A DNA stretch of 64,000 nucleotides from Paraferrimonas sedimenticola (GTDB lineage Bacteria; Pseudomonadota; Gammaproteobacteria; Enterobacterales; Shewanellaceae). The notes below the pieces were generated by a model. The model was given only the letters and a program-made list of their open reading frames with translations, had not been told where the DNA came from and did not search any database. Positions 26,961-35,736 of the stretch are shown one piece after another. The stretch is taken from positions 124,001 through 188,000 of the forward strand of contig NZ_NRIR01000007.1 in NCBI RefSeq assembly GCF_002282855.1, given 5' to 3'. The first letter of the stretch is position 1, and every line of letters starts with the position of its first letter. The position numbers and the translations under genes are program-made.

Positions 26961-26974
26961 TTGACCGGCATCAA
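26961..26974 (-). promoter_or_regulatory. FNR/Anr-like box before the reductase operon
   Basis: On the minus strand TTGAT-GCCG-GTCAA, nine of ten positions of TTGAT-N4-ATCAA. It lies 91 bases upstream of the reductase start. The divergent arm of the storage-lipid island has a similar box at 20372-20385. Confidence 0.48.
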
Positions 26975-27026
26975 GCTATTCCGCTAAATGCCGTGATCTC
27001 GATAACATTTTCACAACAAAGCAAAT

Positions 27027-27062
27027 AAAAACCCCTGCGAGCGCGAAGCTGGCAGGGGTTTT
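27027..27062. terminator. Terminator after the SPFH operon
   Basis: AAAAACCCCTGC and GCAGGGGTTTT with a 13-base loop. The A- and T-tracts make it bidirectional; it directly follows the minus-strand SPFH gene ending at 27078. Confidence 0.85.
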
Positions 27063-27077
27063 GTCTGTTGAATTGGG

Positions 27078-28001
27078 TTATTTGAGCTTGATACCGCTCA
27101 TCCACTTGTCGTAGTTGGTCAAATCACCTGGAATAATGACCTTGTTGTCTTTGCCTTGAATCCCCTCAATTTGCTTGAGATAGCGGCTACCCAAAGTCAT
27201 CTCCAGGGCTTGGTGTCCACCGGGTGATTCAATCGCTTCGGCCAGCTTGGCAATCGACTCGGCGGTGGCCTCGGCGATCGACAGAATCTCGCCCGCTTTA
27301 CCTTCGGCTTCGTTAATCCGCTTTTGCATCTCACCTTCAGAGACGTTGATCATCTCGGACTTCATACCTTCGGAGCGATTGATTTTACTTTGCTTTTCAC
27401 CTTCGCTTTTAGCGAGTAATGCGCGGCGTTCACGCTCGGCGTTTACTTGCATCTCCATGGCGTTTTTCACCGTCTCTGGTGGGCTGATGTTTTTAATCTC
27501 ATAACGGTGTACTTTGATGCCCCAAATCGCTCCGGCGCGATCCAGCACCTCGACTACTTTGGCGCTAATCAAGTCGCGCTCTTCAAAGGTGCGGTCGAGC
27601 TCAAGCGTTCCAATAACCGAGCGAGTGGTGGTTTGCGCCAGTTGCATGGCTGCGTAGCGATAGTCAGTAATGCCGTAACTGGCTTTGACTGGGTCCATCA
27701 CAGAGATGTAAATCACCCCATCCACTTCAACGTTCACCTCGTCTTTGGAGAAACACTCCTGCGGTGGTACGTCGATGGTTTCCTCTTTGAGATCGTGAAT
27801 GTAAGCCACCTTGTCCACGAAGGGGATCATGGCGTGAAAACCCGCCTCTAAAGTGCCGTGATATTTACCCAAGCGCTCTACCACATAGGCCGACTTGGTC
27901 GGTACCAGGCGAATCGAGCGAATCAGCTGAATCATGAAAATCAGGAACAAGAAGCCCCAAATACCCATGGCGATGAGATCTAAATCCATATCTGCGCTCA
28001 T
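27078..28001 (-). CDS. SPFH/band-7 membrane protein, second paralogue
   Basis: A 307-residue stomatin/QmcA-like protein: one N-terminal membrane helix (about 11-27), an SPFH domain (SAYVVERLGKYHGTLEAGFH onwards) and a C-terminal coiled coil rich in E, K and A with SEGEKQ repeats. Such proteins oligomerise in membrane microdomains. Its ATG overlaps the stop of the first paralogue by four bases, and nfeD is upstream, the usual SPFH-NfeD partnership. The two paralogues differ mainly in the N terminus and the C-terminal tail. Confidence 0.87.
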   Translation of the reverse strand: MSADMDLDLIAMGIWGFLFLIFMIQLIRSIRLVPTKSAYVVERLGKYHGTLEAGFHAMIPFVDKVAYIHDLKEETIDVPPQECFSKDEVNVEVDGVIYISVMDPVKASYGITDYRYAAMQLAQTTTRSVIGTLELDRTFEERDLISAKVVEVLDRAGAIWGIKVHRYEIKNISPPETVKNAMEMQVNAERERRALLAKSEGEKQSKINRSEGMKSEMINVSEGEMQKRINEAEGKAGEILSIAEATAESIAKLAEAIESPGGHQALEMTLGSRYLKQIEGIQGKDNKVIIPGDLTNYDKWMSGIKLK

Positions 28002-28915
28002 GACTTGCCTCCCTTAATGCTCTCGCCCACTTGGTTAATGCCCTCAAACATGCCTTGAATATTGGCTAGCTCGGTTGGCACCACAGACACCTTGGAGTTC
28101 TCCAACACCCCGCCAATTTGGTCGATAAACTCTTCCTGAAGCTGCATTTTTACTGCCGCATCACCTCCGGGTTTAGCGATTGCCTCGCTGACCATTTGCA
28201 TGCCTTTGGCCTTGGCGTCGGCAATGATGGAAATTTCCCTGGCGGTACCTTGCGCTTCGTTGATGCGTTTTTGTTTCTCACCTTCAGACAGGTTAATTGC
28301 GTACTGTCGCTCACCCTCAGAAAGGTTGATCATCGCTTCTTTTTCGGCGCGAGCTGTGGTGATTTCGGCGCGCTTAGAGCGCTCGGCTTCCATTTGCTTC
28401 TCAAGAGTGTGGATCACGTGGCGCGACGGGGTAATGTTCTTGATTTCATAACGCAGCACCTTAATACCCCAAGGATCTGAAGCGATATCAATCTCTCGCA
28501 CAATCGACTCGTTCAAGCGCTCACGCTCAGAGAAGGTCTGACTCAAAGTCAACTTGCCGATTTCAGAACGCATGGTGGTTTGGGCTAGATTAATCGAAGC
28601 TAAACGATAGTCTTCGATACCATAGCTGGCCTTATGACCATCGATGACCTTGATGTACACCAAGCCATCCACTTCGATTTGAATGTTGTCTTTAGAAATA
28701 CAGCTTTGAGGTGGCACATCGAGCACCTCTTCGCGAGTGTCGTGCCGATAAGCCACACGGTCAAAAAACGGAATCAGAATGTGAAAACCCGGCGGTAACA
28801 CAGCGCGAAACTTACCCAAACGCTCAATCACATGAACGTCGCGCATGGGCACTACTAACAGCAGCTTCCACAGTATAAACAGCAGTACTAGGACTACCAT
28901 GGTAAAAGCAAACAT
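27998..28915 (-). CDS. SPFH/band-7 membrane protein, first paralogue
   Basis: A 305-residue SPFH protein with an N-terminal helix (about 3-22), SPFH domain and coiled-coil tail with LSEGERQ and LSEGEKQ repeats. The frame opens with GTG at 28921, but the GAGGGA site touches that codon; the ATG at 28915 has GGGAG five bases upstream and is taken as start. Translationally coupled to the second paralogue. Probably forms a hetero-oligomer with it, as suggested by SPFH pairs elsewhere. Confidence 0.86.
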   Translation of the reverse strand: MFAFTMVVLVLLFILWKLLLVVPMRDVHVIERLGKFRAVLPPGFHILIPFFDRVAYRHDTREEVLDVPPQSCISKDNIQIEVDGLVYIKVIDGHKASYGIEDYRLASINLAQTTMRSEIGKLTLSQTFSERERLNESIVREIDIASDPWGIKVLRYEIKNITPSRHVIHTLEKQMEAERSKRAEITTARAEKEAMINLSEGERQYAINLSEGEKQKRINEAQGTAREISIIADAKAKGMQMVSEAIAKPGGDAAVKMQLQEEFIDQIGGVLENSKVSVVPTELANIQGMFEGINQVGESIKGGKS

Positions 28916-28957
28916 AACCACTCCCTCGTTAGACTTGTTTCTACGGCTTGCGCCAAT

Positions 28958-29407
28958 TTAGGCTTTTGGCTCCACTAGCAAGCCTATGTTTTCTCGACAA
29001 ATAATCACAACTTCCTGACCAACCTCGATTTCGCGTCCGTCGGAAACCGCAGTCCAAGTTGTGCCTTGAAAGCGCACTCGCCCCTGAACCTGACCAGGCC
29101 CAATCGCTTCAATCACTTCAGCGCTTTGGCCACTAAGGCTTAACTCTTCGTCGGTATTTTGGTGGCTGATATCGCCACCGAAGTGTTTTTGCACCATTTG
29201 GCGCAAACTTAAGGTAAGAACAATGGAAAGGATGAACCACAGAGTAAAGGCTATGGTCCAGCTGGTGATAAGCCCTAAACCTATCATGCCGCCCACCAGC
29301 AGGGCAGACAGGCCAAGAAAGAACACCACGCCACCTGGAATTAATAATTCCGCCAGCATCATTAGAATGCCCGCGACCACCCAGACGACCGATGGATTCT
29401 GCCACAT
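28958..29407 (-). CDS. NfeD-like membrane protein
   Basis: A 149-residue short NfeD: three to four helices (about 8-25, 28-46, 50-70) followed by a C-terminal OB-fold-like domain (about 85-147) ending VVIICRENIGLLVEPKA. NfeD proteins pair with SPFH proteins encoded beside them. AAGGAGG is seven bases upstream of the ATG at 29407; the frame opens earlier, at 29434. First gene of the nfeD-SPFH-SPFH operon. Confidence 0.85.
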   Translation of the reverse strand: MWQNPSVVWVVAGILMMLAELLIPGGVVFFLGLSALLVGGMIGLGLITSWTIAFTLWFILSIVLTLSLRQMVQKHFGGDISHQNTDEELSLSGQSAEVIEAIGPGQVQGRVRFQGTTWTAVSDGREIEVGQEVVIICRENIGLLVEPKA

Positions 29408-29482
29408 GCTCTGCCTCCTTGGTTTTGTATACACCAGTTCTAGTCTGGCGTTCGATACGTCCCTTTGCGACTCTTCGCATGA

Positions 29483-29524
29483 GACATATTATGTCAAAGC
29501 ATGCGCCTTAAGACATAATATGTC
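29483..29524. promoter_or_regulatory. Two 13-bp dyads upstream of nfeD
   Basis: GACATATTATGTC (29483-29495) and GACATAATATGTC (29512-29524) are exact reverse complements of each other, and each is itself a near-perfect palindrome. Their centres are 29 bp apart, close to three helical turns, the layout of a cooperative operator. They lie 76-117 bases upstream of nfeD and just after the udp stop. As RNA they could also pair as a 13-bp stem. The cognate regulator is unknown. Confidence 0.62.
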
Positions 29525-29539
29525 AAATTTAACCGTATA

Positions 29540-30313
29540 TTATTTGTGTGTACTGCCCAAAACTAGACGCTTGCTGGCAGCAATGACCGTGGCAATGGCG
29601 CGCTCTTCTGCTTGAGCAATACTGGCACTATCCGGAAATTCACCACCGCCGCGATTCACCAATACACCGGCTACACAGCCAGCCTGTAGTCCCAGTGCCG
29701 CGCACTGAGTAAACAAAGTGGCCGACTCCATTTCGTAATTGAGCACGCCCAGCTGTTGCCATTGTTTCAAGCTGCCCTGCCACTCAGGCAGCACTCGACC
29801 AGAATAAGTGTCGTAGCGCTCTTGCCCTGGATAAAAAGTATCGCTTGAGGCGGTAATACCCACGTGTGCTTTTAGTTCGAGCTGCTTTGCTGCCTCTACT
29901 AAGGCTTGGGTAGCGTAGAAATCAGACGCCGCAGGGTAACTGCCCGGTGCGAAGTGATGGCTAGCGCCATCTAAGCGCACCGAGGCCTGACTGATGATCA
30001 GATCACCCACCTTAACCTTTGGCTGAATCGCACCGGTTGTGCCCACTCGCATGAAGGTTTTGATGCCCATTTGCGCCAACTCTTCGATGGCAATCGAGGT
30101 AGATGGGCCGCCGATACCCGTGCTGCAAACAACCACTGGGCGACCTTCGATTTCGGCGCGGTAAACGCAAAACTCGCGCTGGCTAGCGAGGTGTTCAGCC
30201 CTGTCCAAGCAGTGGGCAATCTTTTCCACACGCTCAGGCGCCCCAGGTAGAATGGCTAAGCGTGCCCCTTGTAACTGCTCGGTGCTAACACCTAGATGAA
30301 ATACTTTGCTCAT
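29540..30313 (-). CDS. udp: Uridine phosphorylase
   Basis: A 257-residue nucleoside phosphorylase of the Udp type (E. coli 253). The N-terminal phosphate-binding loop PGAPERVEKIA, the GTTGAIQ turn at about 92-98 and the NYEMESATLF block with the ribose-binding Met-Glu are present. It converts uridine and phosphate to uracil and ribose 1-phosphate in nucleoside salvage. elaA lies 15 bases upstream on the same strand. Confidence 0.93.
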   Translation of the reverse strand: MSKVFHLGVSTEQLQGARLAILPGAPERVEKIAHCLDRAEHLASQREFCVYRAEIEGRPVVVCSTGIGGPSTSIAIEELAQMGIKTFMRVGTTGAIQPKVKVGDLIISQASVRLDGASHHFAPGSYPAASDFYATQALVEAAKQLELKAHVGITASSDTFYPGQERYDTYSGRVLPEWQGSLKQWQQLGVLNYEMESATLFTQCAALGLQAGCVAGVLVNRGGGEFPDSASIAQAEERAIATVIAASKRLVLGSTHK

Positions 30314-30328
30314 TGAAATTCCTATTCA

Positions 30329-30796
30329 TTATTGTGTCGGCGATGACAGGGAAAGCACCATGTCTACATGGGGAATGCCATCGTCGAGATATTCTGGTGA
30401 AGTCACCTTAAAACCAAACTCTTGGTAAAGGCGAGTGAGATGAGATTGGGCAGAAATTTTGATGTCAGTGTTGGGCCACTCGCGCTGACAAAGGTCGAGT
30501 CCTTGCATCACCAATAGCTGTCCGAGTCCTTGCCCGCGATAATCTGGATGAACCACTACCCGCCCCATGCTGGGTTGCGGGTAAGAAAGGCCGGCAGGAA
30601 GTGCGCGAAGGTAGGCGTGCAAGCGACCGTCGCCGCCGTAGCCCAATAGATGCCAAACCCCGGTGTGACGGTCTTTATTGTCTAACTCAGGGTAAGCGCA
30701 TTCTTGTTCGACTACGAATACATCCACCCTGAGTTGCATCAAATCGTAAAGCTGATCCCGGCTTAGCTCATGAAATGGCAATGCCAACCATTGCAT
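30329..30796 (-). CDS. elaA: ElaA-family GNAT acetyltransferase
   Basis: A 155-residue ElaA-like GNAT: N-terminal LRVDVFVVEQECAYPELDNKD, motif A GRVVVHPDYRGQGLGQLL near 77-94 and the C-terminal YLDDGIPHVDM are the family's landmarks. The substrate is unknown. GGGAG precedes the ATG. Probably co-transcribed with udp. Confidence 0.88.
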   Translation of the reverse strand: MQWLALPFHELSRDQLYDLMQLRVDVFVVEQECAYPELDNKDRHTGVWHLLGYGGDGRLHAYLRALPAGLSYPQPSMGRVVVHPDYRGQGLGQLLVMQGLDLCQREWPNTDIKISAQSHLTRLYQEFGFKVTSPEYLDDGIPHVDMVLSLSSPTQ

Positions 30797-30841
30797 CCCA
30801 GTCTCCCTTTATTACGCGGCGCTATTGCACCTATGTTGCGC

Positions 30842-32029
30842 TTAGTTTTGACTGGATAGCTTGGTCCCATTTCGTTGAATTTGCAAGGCTTTGAGAAGCG
30901 CAACGCGCGCCATCAAAATTGCCAAGATAATTGAGGTTGCGTAGGTCAACCACATAGGCAGCATGCGATGCTCATGACCCACTTTAGGCTCGACCACAAT
31001 ACTAAAAGTGTCTACCGCCCAGTTGGTGGCTAGGCCAAACAAAATGGCACAGCCAAGCACCCCGCCTAGGTAGCCCCAAAGGGCGCGTTTACCCAGCTCT
31101 TTGGTGATAACACCCAGGGTTGCGATATTAGTCGCGGGTCCTGCCAGCATGAACACCAACACCGCTCCAGGACTGACACCGGCTAACAGCAGGCCTGCTG
31201 CAATCGGCGTAGAGGCCGTCGCACAGATGTACATGGGAATTGAGACCAGCACCATGACTAGCATGGCTAGCAATCCATTACCCCACTTGGCCAAGAAATC
31301 ACTAGGCACATAGGTGGTCACCAATGCTGCGAAAAACAGACCTACCATTAGCCAAGCGGCGGTGTCTTTTACCAAATCCGTCGCGGCGAATTTAAGCCCC
31401 TGCAACAGCTTAGCCACAACCCCTTGTTTTGCCGGCAGCTCAGCCTTACTTGAGCAGCAGCCACTGGCTTTAGGTTTAGTTTCAGCTTTCGAGGCACAAC
31501 AGCTGGACTCAGCTTTCAGCGGCGCGGCTTCCGCTTTGCTTGAACAGCAGCTAGAGGCTTTCACCACAGACTCGGCTTTGCTGCTACAGCAGCTGCTTTT
31601 GGCTTGTGCCGCTTCGACCTTGACCACCTCTTGCTTGTCATCGCGACCAACTAACAGGCCAGCGGTGATTGCGCTGGTGATGGCGGCGATTGGACGAATA
31701 ATGGCTAAGAAGGGGCCTAGGAGCACCACGGATACCGACACTGAATCAACTCCGGTTTCCGGCGTGGCCACTAAGAAAGAGGTGGTAGCACTTTTGGATG
31801 CACCAGCGCGACGCAAGCCCACTGCAGCGGGGATCACTCCACAGGAACACAGGGGCAGTGGCGCGCCTAGCACGGCGGCTTTAAAGGTGGGCTTAAAGCC
31901 CGACCCGCCGAGTTGGCGTTGCATCCACTCCATGGGAACAAAGACTTTAATGATCCCGGCCAATACCAGACCGAGCAACAGCCAAGGGGCTGAATCTAAG
32001 AATAAGTCGACAAAATTAGCTAACAACAT
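30842..32029 (-). CDS. SO_0444-type Cu/Zn efflux permease with Cys-rich cytoplasmic insert
   Basis: A 395-residue permease of the PF03773 (DUF318/ArsP_1) group with about eight to nine helices and the intramembrane motif PLCSCG (Cys61, Cys63). A long hydrophilic loop (about 130-205) carries four near-identical repeats of the form SSCCSSKAE with CC pairs at 147-148, 161-162, 177-178 and 191-192, plausibly soft-metal binding. It overlaps the ZntR-like gene by 14 bases, so it is regulated with it. Family members named after Shewanella SO_0444 export Cu/Zn; metal specificity here is inferred. Confidence 0.84.
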   Translation of the reverse strand: MLLANFVDLFLDSAPWLLLGLVLAGIIKVFVPMEWMQRQLGGSGFKPTFKAAVLGAPLPLCSCGVIPAAVGLRRAGASKSATTSFLVATPETGVDSVSVSVVLLGPFLAIIRPIAAITSAITAGLLVGRDDKQEVVKVEAAQAKSSCCSSKAESVVKASSCCSSKAEAAPLKAESSCCASKAETKPKASGCCSSKAELPAKQGVVAKLLQGLKFAATDLVKDTAAWLMVGLFFAALVTTYVPSDFLAKWGNGLLAMLVMVLVSIPMYICATASTPIAAGLLLAGVSPGAVLVFMLAGPATNIATLGVITKELGKRALWGYLGGVLGCAILFGLATNWAVDTFSIVVEPKVGHEHRMLPMWLTYATSIILAILMARVALLKALQIQRNGTKLSSQN

Positions 32030-32435
32030 GCTGCGACTCCAACGCTTCTAAAATAGAGCAGTGTTCGGCGCTGTCAGGACCGCCACAACAGGCTCTCGAT
32101 AAACTTTGTAATGACTGACGAAAGCGATTGAGCTCCGCCAGTTTGGCTTCGATTTCGACCAGTTTATTGTCAACCATGCCCTTCACATCGGCGCAGGCCC
32201 AGTTGGCTTTATCCAGTTCGATAGACAGCAATTCTTGAATTTCGGTCAAGCTAAAACCCACGGCTTTTGCACGCAGAATAAAGCTCAAACGCGATAGGTC
32301 AGCATCGTTGTACAGACGATATCCCGACTCACTGCGAGCCGACGCCTTTACCAAGCCATTCTTCTCGTAAAAGCGTAAGGTATCTGCCTTTACCTCAAAG
32401 CGTTTGGCCACCTCGCCAATTCGTAAAAATGCCAT
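32016..32435 (-). CDS. MerR-family metal regulator, ZntR-like
   Basis: A 139-residue MerR regulator: N-terminal winged helix (LRIGEVAKRFEVKADTLRFYEKNGLV), dimerisation helix, and a C-terminal metal loop with Cys in WACADVKG and the ACCGG...EHCSIL cluster, as in ZntR. This arrangement favours zinc or a related divalent ion, more than the monovalent ions sensed by CueR. It precedes and overlaps the efflux permease and lies behind a promoter of its own regulatory type, so autoregulation is likely. Confidence 0.88.
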   Translation of the reverse strand: MAFLRIGEVAKRFEVKADTLRFYEKNGLVKASARSESGYRLYNDADLSRLSFILRAKAVGFSLTEIQELLSIELDKANWACADVKGMVDNKLVEIEAKLAELNRFRQSLQSLSRACCGGPDSAEHCSILEALESQHVVS

Positions 32436-32467
32436 TGTCGAACCTTTGTTTCTTTGGTCTGAAGTTG

Positions 32468-32499
32468 AGTATAAACCTTGGAGTTAAATCCAAGGTCAA
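32468..32499 (-). promoter_or_regulatory. MerR-type promoter with 20-bp spacer
   Basis: On the minus strand TTGACC (-35), a 20-base spacer, then TATACT (-10). The spacer holds the dyad ACCTTGGA-TTTAAC-TCCAAGGT (32475-32496). An over-long spacer with a central dyad is the hallmark of MerR-family activation by DNA distortion. Confidence 0.88.
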
Positions 32500-32814
32500 G
32501 GATATCCTAACCCCAGAGCGAAATATGCTACTTAGATCCCAAATCCTATTCGCTGACAACCCACAGCAGCTGTGGATAAAAGCACCCTAAAAACCGGTAG
32601 GGGACAGTCCCCTGTTAGTAACTTGACTGATTTAGTCGGAATTAGGATGAGTTATTCACAGGTTATGGGGATAATGCGCAAAAACAGCCAGTTGCAAAAA
32701 CTCTCACGCTGAAACGTGTAAAAAAGCTGCAATAAAGCCACCATTTGCGGCCTATTTCAGGTAGAATACCCGCGCGAAAAAACACTAAAACCCTTCAAGC
32801 TAGGAATCTAATTG
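32500..32814. other. Intergenic region before purH, with REP-like and DnaA-box-like words
   Basis: No gene. It holds CCACAGCAGCTGTGG (32561-32575) running into TGTGGATAA (32571-32579, the reverse complement of TTATCCACA), the palindrome AGGGGACAGTCCCCT (32599-32613) and TTATTCACA (32652-32660). A TAGAAT -10-like hexamer at 32762-32767, followed by a GC-rich stretch, probably starts the purHD transcript. No clear PurR operator is seen. Confidence 0.55.
32599..32613. repeat. REP-like palindrome, second copy
   Basis: AGGGGAC-A-GTCCCCT, matching the copy at 11407-11421 except for the central base. Both lie outside genes. Confidence 0.6.
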
Positions 32815-34398
32815 ATGGATACCCCACGCCCAATTCGCCGCGCGCTACTAAGCGTTTCCGATAAAACCGGTATTGTTGAGTTTGCCCAAGCCTTGGCTGC
32901 CCAAGGTGTAGACTTGCTTTCAACAGGCGGCACCGCAAAATTGTTAGCCGAAAACGGCCTAACTGTGACTGAAGTGTCTAGCTACACAGGTCACCCGGAG
33001 ATCATGGACGGTCGGGTTAAAACCCTGCACCCTAAAGTACACGGTGGCATTTTGGCTCGCCGCGGTACCGACGAAGCCGTGCTAGCGGAAAATAACATCG
33101 ACACCATCGATATGGTCGTTGTGAACCTGTACCCATTTGCCCAAACCGTGGCGAAAGAAGGCTGTACTCGTGAAGACGCCATTGAAAACATTGATATTGG
33201 CGGCCCAACCATGGTGCGCGCTGCTGCTAAGAACCACAAAGACGTGACCATTATTGTTAACGCTGGCGATTACAGCCGCGTGTTAGCTGAAATGGCCGAT
33301 AACCAAGGTTCTACCACCTATCAAACTCGTTTCGACTTGGCAATTGCGGCGTTTGAGCACACGGCTCAATACGACGGCATGATTGCTAACTACTTTGGTA
33401 CTCAGGTCCCAAGCCACCACGATGGCGAGCAAGATTCCAAGTTCCCACGTACCTTCAACACTCAGCTAGTGAAGAAACAAGACCTGCGCTACGGCGAGAA
33501 CAGCCACCAGCAAGCAGCCTTCTACGTGGACACCAACCTAGACGAAGCTTCGGTTGCAACTGCCACTCAAATCCAAGGTAAGGCCCTGTCTTACAACAAC
33601 ATCGCTGACACCGACGCAGCGCTTGAGTGTGTTAAAGAATTCGACCAGCCGGCCTGTGTGATTGTTAAGCACGCCAACCCTTGCGGTGTGGCTCTTGGCA
33701 ACGACCTGCTAGAAGCTTACGAGCGCGCCTTTAAGACCGACCCAACCTCGGCCTTTGGCGGCATCATCGCCTTTAACCGCGAGCTAGACGAAACCACAGC
33801 CAAAGCCATTGTTGAGCGCCAGTTCGTTGAAGTCATCATCGCACCAGCGGTTAGCGAAGCTGCGAAAGCCGTAGTCGCTGCCAAAGCCAACGTGCGTTTG
33901 CTTGAGTGCGGATACTGGGATGCGCAAACCACCAGCCTAGACTATAAGCGCGTTAACGGCGGCCTATTGCTGCAAGACCGCGACCAAGGCATGGTAAGCC
34001 AAGAGCAACTAACCGTGGTTAGTAAGCGCCAGCCAACTGAGCAAGAAATGAAAGACTTGCTGTTCTGCTGGAAAGTGGCCAAGTTCGTTAAATCTAACGC
34101 CATTGTGTACGCCAACGACGGCATGACCATTGGTGTAGGCGCAGGCCAGATGAGCCGTGTATACTCGGCCAAGATCGCCGGCATTAAAGCCGCTGACGAA
34201 GGTTTGGAAGTACAAGGTTCGGTAATGGCCTCTGACGCTTTCTTCCCATTCCGCGACGGCATCGACGCCGCTGCTGCCGCTGGCATTAGCTGTGTGATTC
34301 AACCTGGCGGTTCGATTCGCGATGAAGAAGTTATCGCTGCTGCTGACGAACATGGCATGGCCATGGTGTTCACCGGTATGCGTCACTTCCGTCACTAA
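32815..34398 (+). CDS. purH: Bifunctional AICAR transformylase/IMP cyclohydrolase
   Basis: A 527-residue PurH that formylates AICAR with 10-formyl-THF and closes the ring to IMP. The N-terminal IMP cyclohydrolase domain (to about 200; [24 protein letters not shown]) is followed by the transformylase domain with [13 protein letters not shown] (near 280) and the C-terminal MRHFRH. The start is ATG 32815; a TTG just before it is unlikely. First gene of the purHD operon, 19 bases before purD. Confidence 0.96.
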   Translation: MDTPRPIRRALLSVSDKTGIVEFAQALAAQGVDLLSTGGTAKLLAENGLTVTEVSSYTGHPEIMDGRVKTLHPKVHGGILARRGTDEAVLAENNIDTIDMVVVNLYPFAQTVAKEGCTREDAIENIDIGGPTMVRAAAKNHKDVTIIVNAGDYSRVLAEMADNQGSTTYQTRFDLAIAAFEHTAQYDGMIANYFGTQVPSHHDGEQDSKFPRTFNTQLVKKQDLRYGENSHQQAAFYVDTNLDEASVATATQIQGKALSYNNIADTDAALECVKEFDQPACVIVKHANPCGVALGNDLLEAYERAFKTDPTSAFGGIIAFNRELDETTAKAIVERQFVEVIIAPAVSEAAKAVVAAKANVRLLECGYWDAQTTSLDYKRVNGGLLLQDRDQGMVSQEQLTVVSKRQPTEQEMKDLLFCWKVAKFVKSNAIVYANDGMTIGVGAGQMSRVYSAKIAGIKAADEGLEVQGSVMASDAFFPFRDGIDAAAAAGISCVIQPGGSIRDEEVIAAADEHGMAMVFTGMRHFRH

Positions 34399-34417
34399 TA
34401 ATTAAAAGGGTGATTCA

Positions 34418-35710
34418 ATGAAGGTATTAGTAATTGGCGGCGGTGGCCGCGAGCACGCTCTGGCATGGAAAGCTGCCCAAAGCGCTCAAGTAGAAACCGT
34501 ATTTGTTGCCCCTGGCAACGCGGGAACTGCGGCTGAACCAAAACTTGAAAACGTGGCTATCGACGTTTGTGACGTCGACGCACTAGTCGATTTCGCCCAA
34601 GAAGCCGGTGTTGAGCTGACCATTGTGGGTCCTGAAGCTCCGCTAGTGGCCGGTGTGGTTGACGCCTTTAACGAAGTGGGTCTGTCTATCTTTGGCCCAA
34701 CTCAAGCAGCGGCTCAGCTAGAAGGCTCTAAAGCTTTCTCAAAAGACTTCATGGCCCGTCAGAACATTCCGACAGCGGCCTACGGTAACTTCACCGAAAT
34801 CCAACCAGCCAAAGACTTTGTTGCCCAACAAGGTTGCCCTATCGTGATTAAAGCCGACGGTCTTGCCGCGGGTAAAGGCGTGATTATCGCCGAAACCCAG
34901 GAGCAAGCCTTTGCTGCTATCGATGACATGCTAGAAGGCAACAAGTTTGGCGATGCTGGCTCTCGCGTAGTTGTCGAAGAGTTTTTGGTGGGCGAAGAAG
35001 CCTCATTCATCGTAATGGTGGACGGCGATAACGTATTGCCAATGGCTACCAGCCAAGACCACAAAGCCCGTGATAACGCTGACCAAGGTCCAAACACCGG
35101 TGGTATGGGTGCCTACTCACCTGCCCCTGTGGTTACCCAAGACGTACACGATTGGGTAATGGCTAACGTGATTCGTCCAACCGTGGACGGCATGGCTGCC
35201 GAAGGCAACCGCTACACCGGCTTCTTGTACGCAGGCCTGATGATTGCCCCAGATGGCACAGCCAAGGTACTTGAGTACAACTGCCGCTTTGGCGATCCAG
35301 AAACTCAGCCAATCATGATGCGTCTGAAATCCGATTTGGTTGAACTGTGTTTGGCCGCTTGTGCCGGTAACTTGGACAAAGTGACCGCCGAGTACGACGA
35401 ACGCGCCGCGATGGGCGTGGTAATGGCTGCCGGCGGTTACCCTGAAGCCTACAACAAGGGCGACGTGATTGACGGTCTTAATAGCGAAATGGCTGACAAC
35501 ATGAAAGTGTTCCACGCCGGTACCGCCAGCAAAGACGGTCGTGTTGTCACCAGTGGTGGTCGCGTCCTTTGCGCTACTGCTTTGGGCCACACAGTTGCTG
35601 AAGCACAAGCCGACGCTTACAAGCTGGTAGACCAAATCCACTGGGATGACGTTTATTTCCGCACCGACATTGGCTATCGCGCCATTGCTCGCGAGCAAGG
35701 CAAGGCGTAA
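34418..35710 (+). CDS. purD: Phosphoribosylamine-glycine ligase
   Basis: A 430-residue GAR synthetase, an ATP-grasp enzyme that joins glycine to phosphoribosylamine. The N-terminal VIGGGGREHALAWK, the ATP-grasp loops (IKADGLAAGKGV) and RFGDPETQ at about 290-297 are present. AAAAGGG lies near the ATG. Ends at a strong bidirectional terminator. Confidence 0.96.
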   Translation: MKVLVIGGGGREHALAWKAAQSAQVETVFVAPGNAGTAAEPKLENVAIDVCDVDALVDFAQEAGVELTIVGPEAPLVAGVVDAFNEVGLSIFGPTQAAAQLEGSKAFSKDFMARQNIPTAAYGNFTEIQPAKDFVAQQGCPIVIKADGLAAGKGVIIAETQEQAFAAIDDMLEGNKFGDAGSRVVVEEFLVGEEASFIVMVDGDNVLPMATSQDHKARDNADQGPNTGGMGAYSPAPVVTQDVHDWVMANVIRPTVDGMAAEGNRYTGFLYAGLMIAPDGTAKVLEYNCRFGDPETQPIMMRLKSDLVELCLAACAGNLDKVTAEYDERAAMGVVMAAGGYPEAYNKGDVIDGLNSEMADNMKVFHAGTASKDGRVVTSGGRVLCATALGHTVAEAQADAYKLVDQIHWDDVYFRTDIGYRAIAREQGKA

Positions 35711-35736
35711 CACCTAACGCTTGTCTGACTCAAACC

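Noticed and set aside
31436-31600. Regular repeats suggestive of a small CRISPR-like array
   Set aside because: The repeats encode the SSCCSSKAE units of the permease in frame; spacing varies and no cas genes or spacers are seen.
31314-32051. 245-codon plus-strand frame opposite the permease gene
   Set aside because: Mirror of the permease repeats and helices; the protein has no recognisable domain, and the permease and ZntR-like genes are clearly real.
32561-32660. DnaA-box-like 9-mers as a possible replication origin
   Set aside because: Only two or three matches, no AT-rich unwinding region, no dnaA, dnaN, gidA or parAB nearby; better explained by the REP-like repeats.
32701-32720. CACG-CTGAAA-CGTG as a PurR operator before purH
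   Set aside because: It lacks the ACGCAAACGTTTGCGT pattern; only a short dyad is shared.
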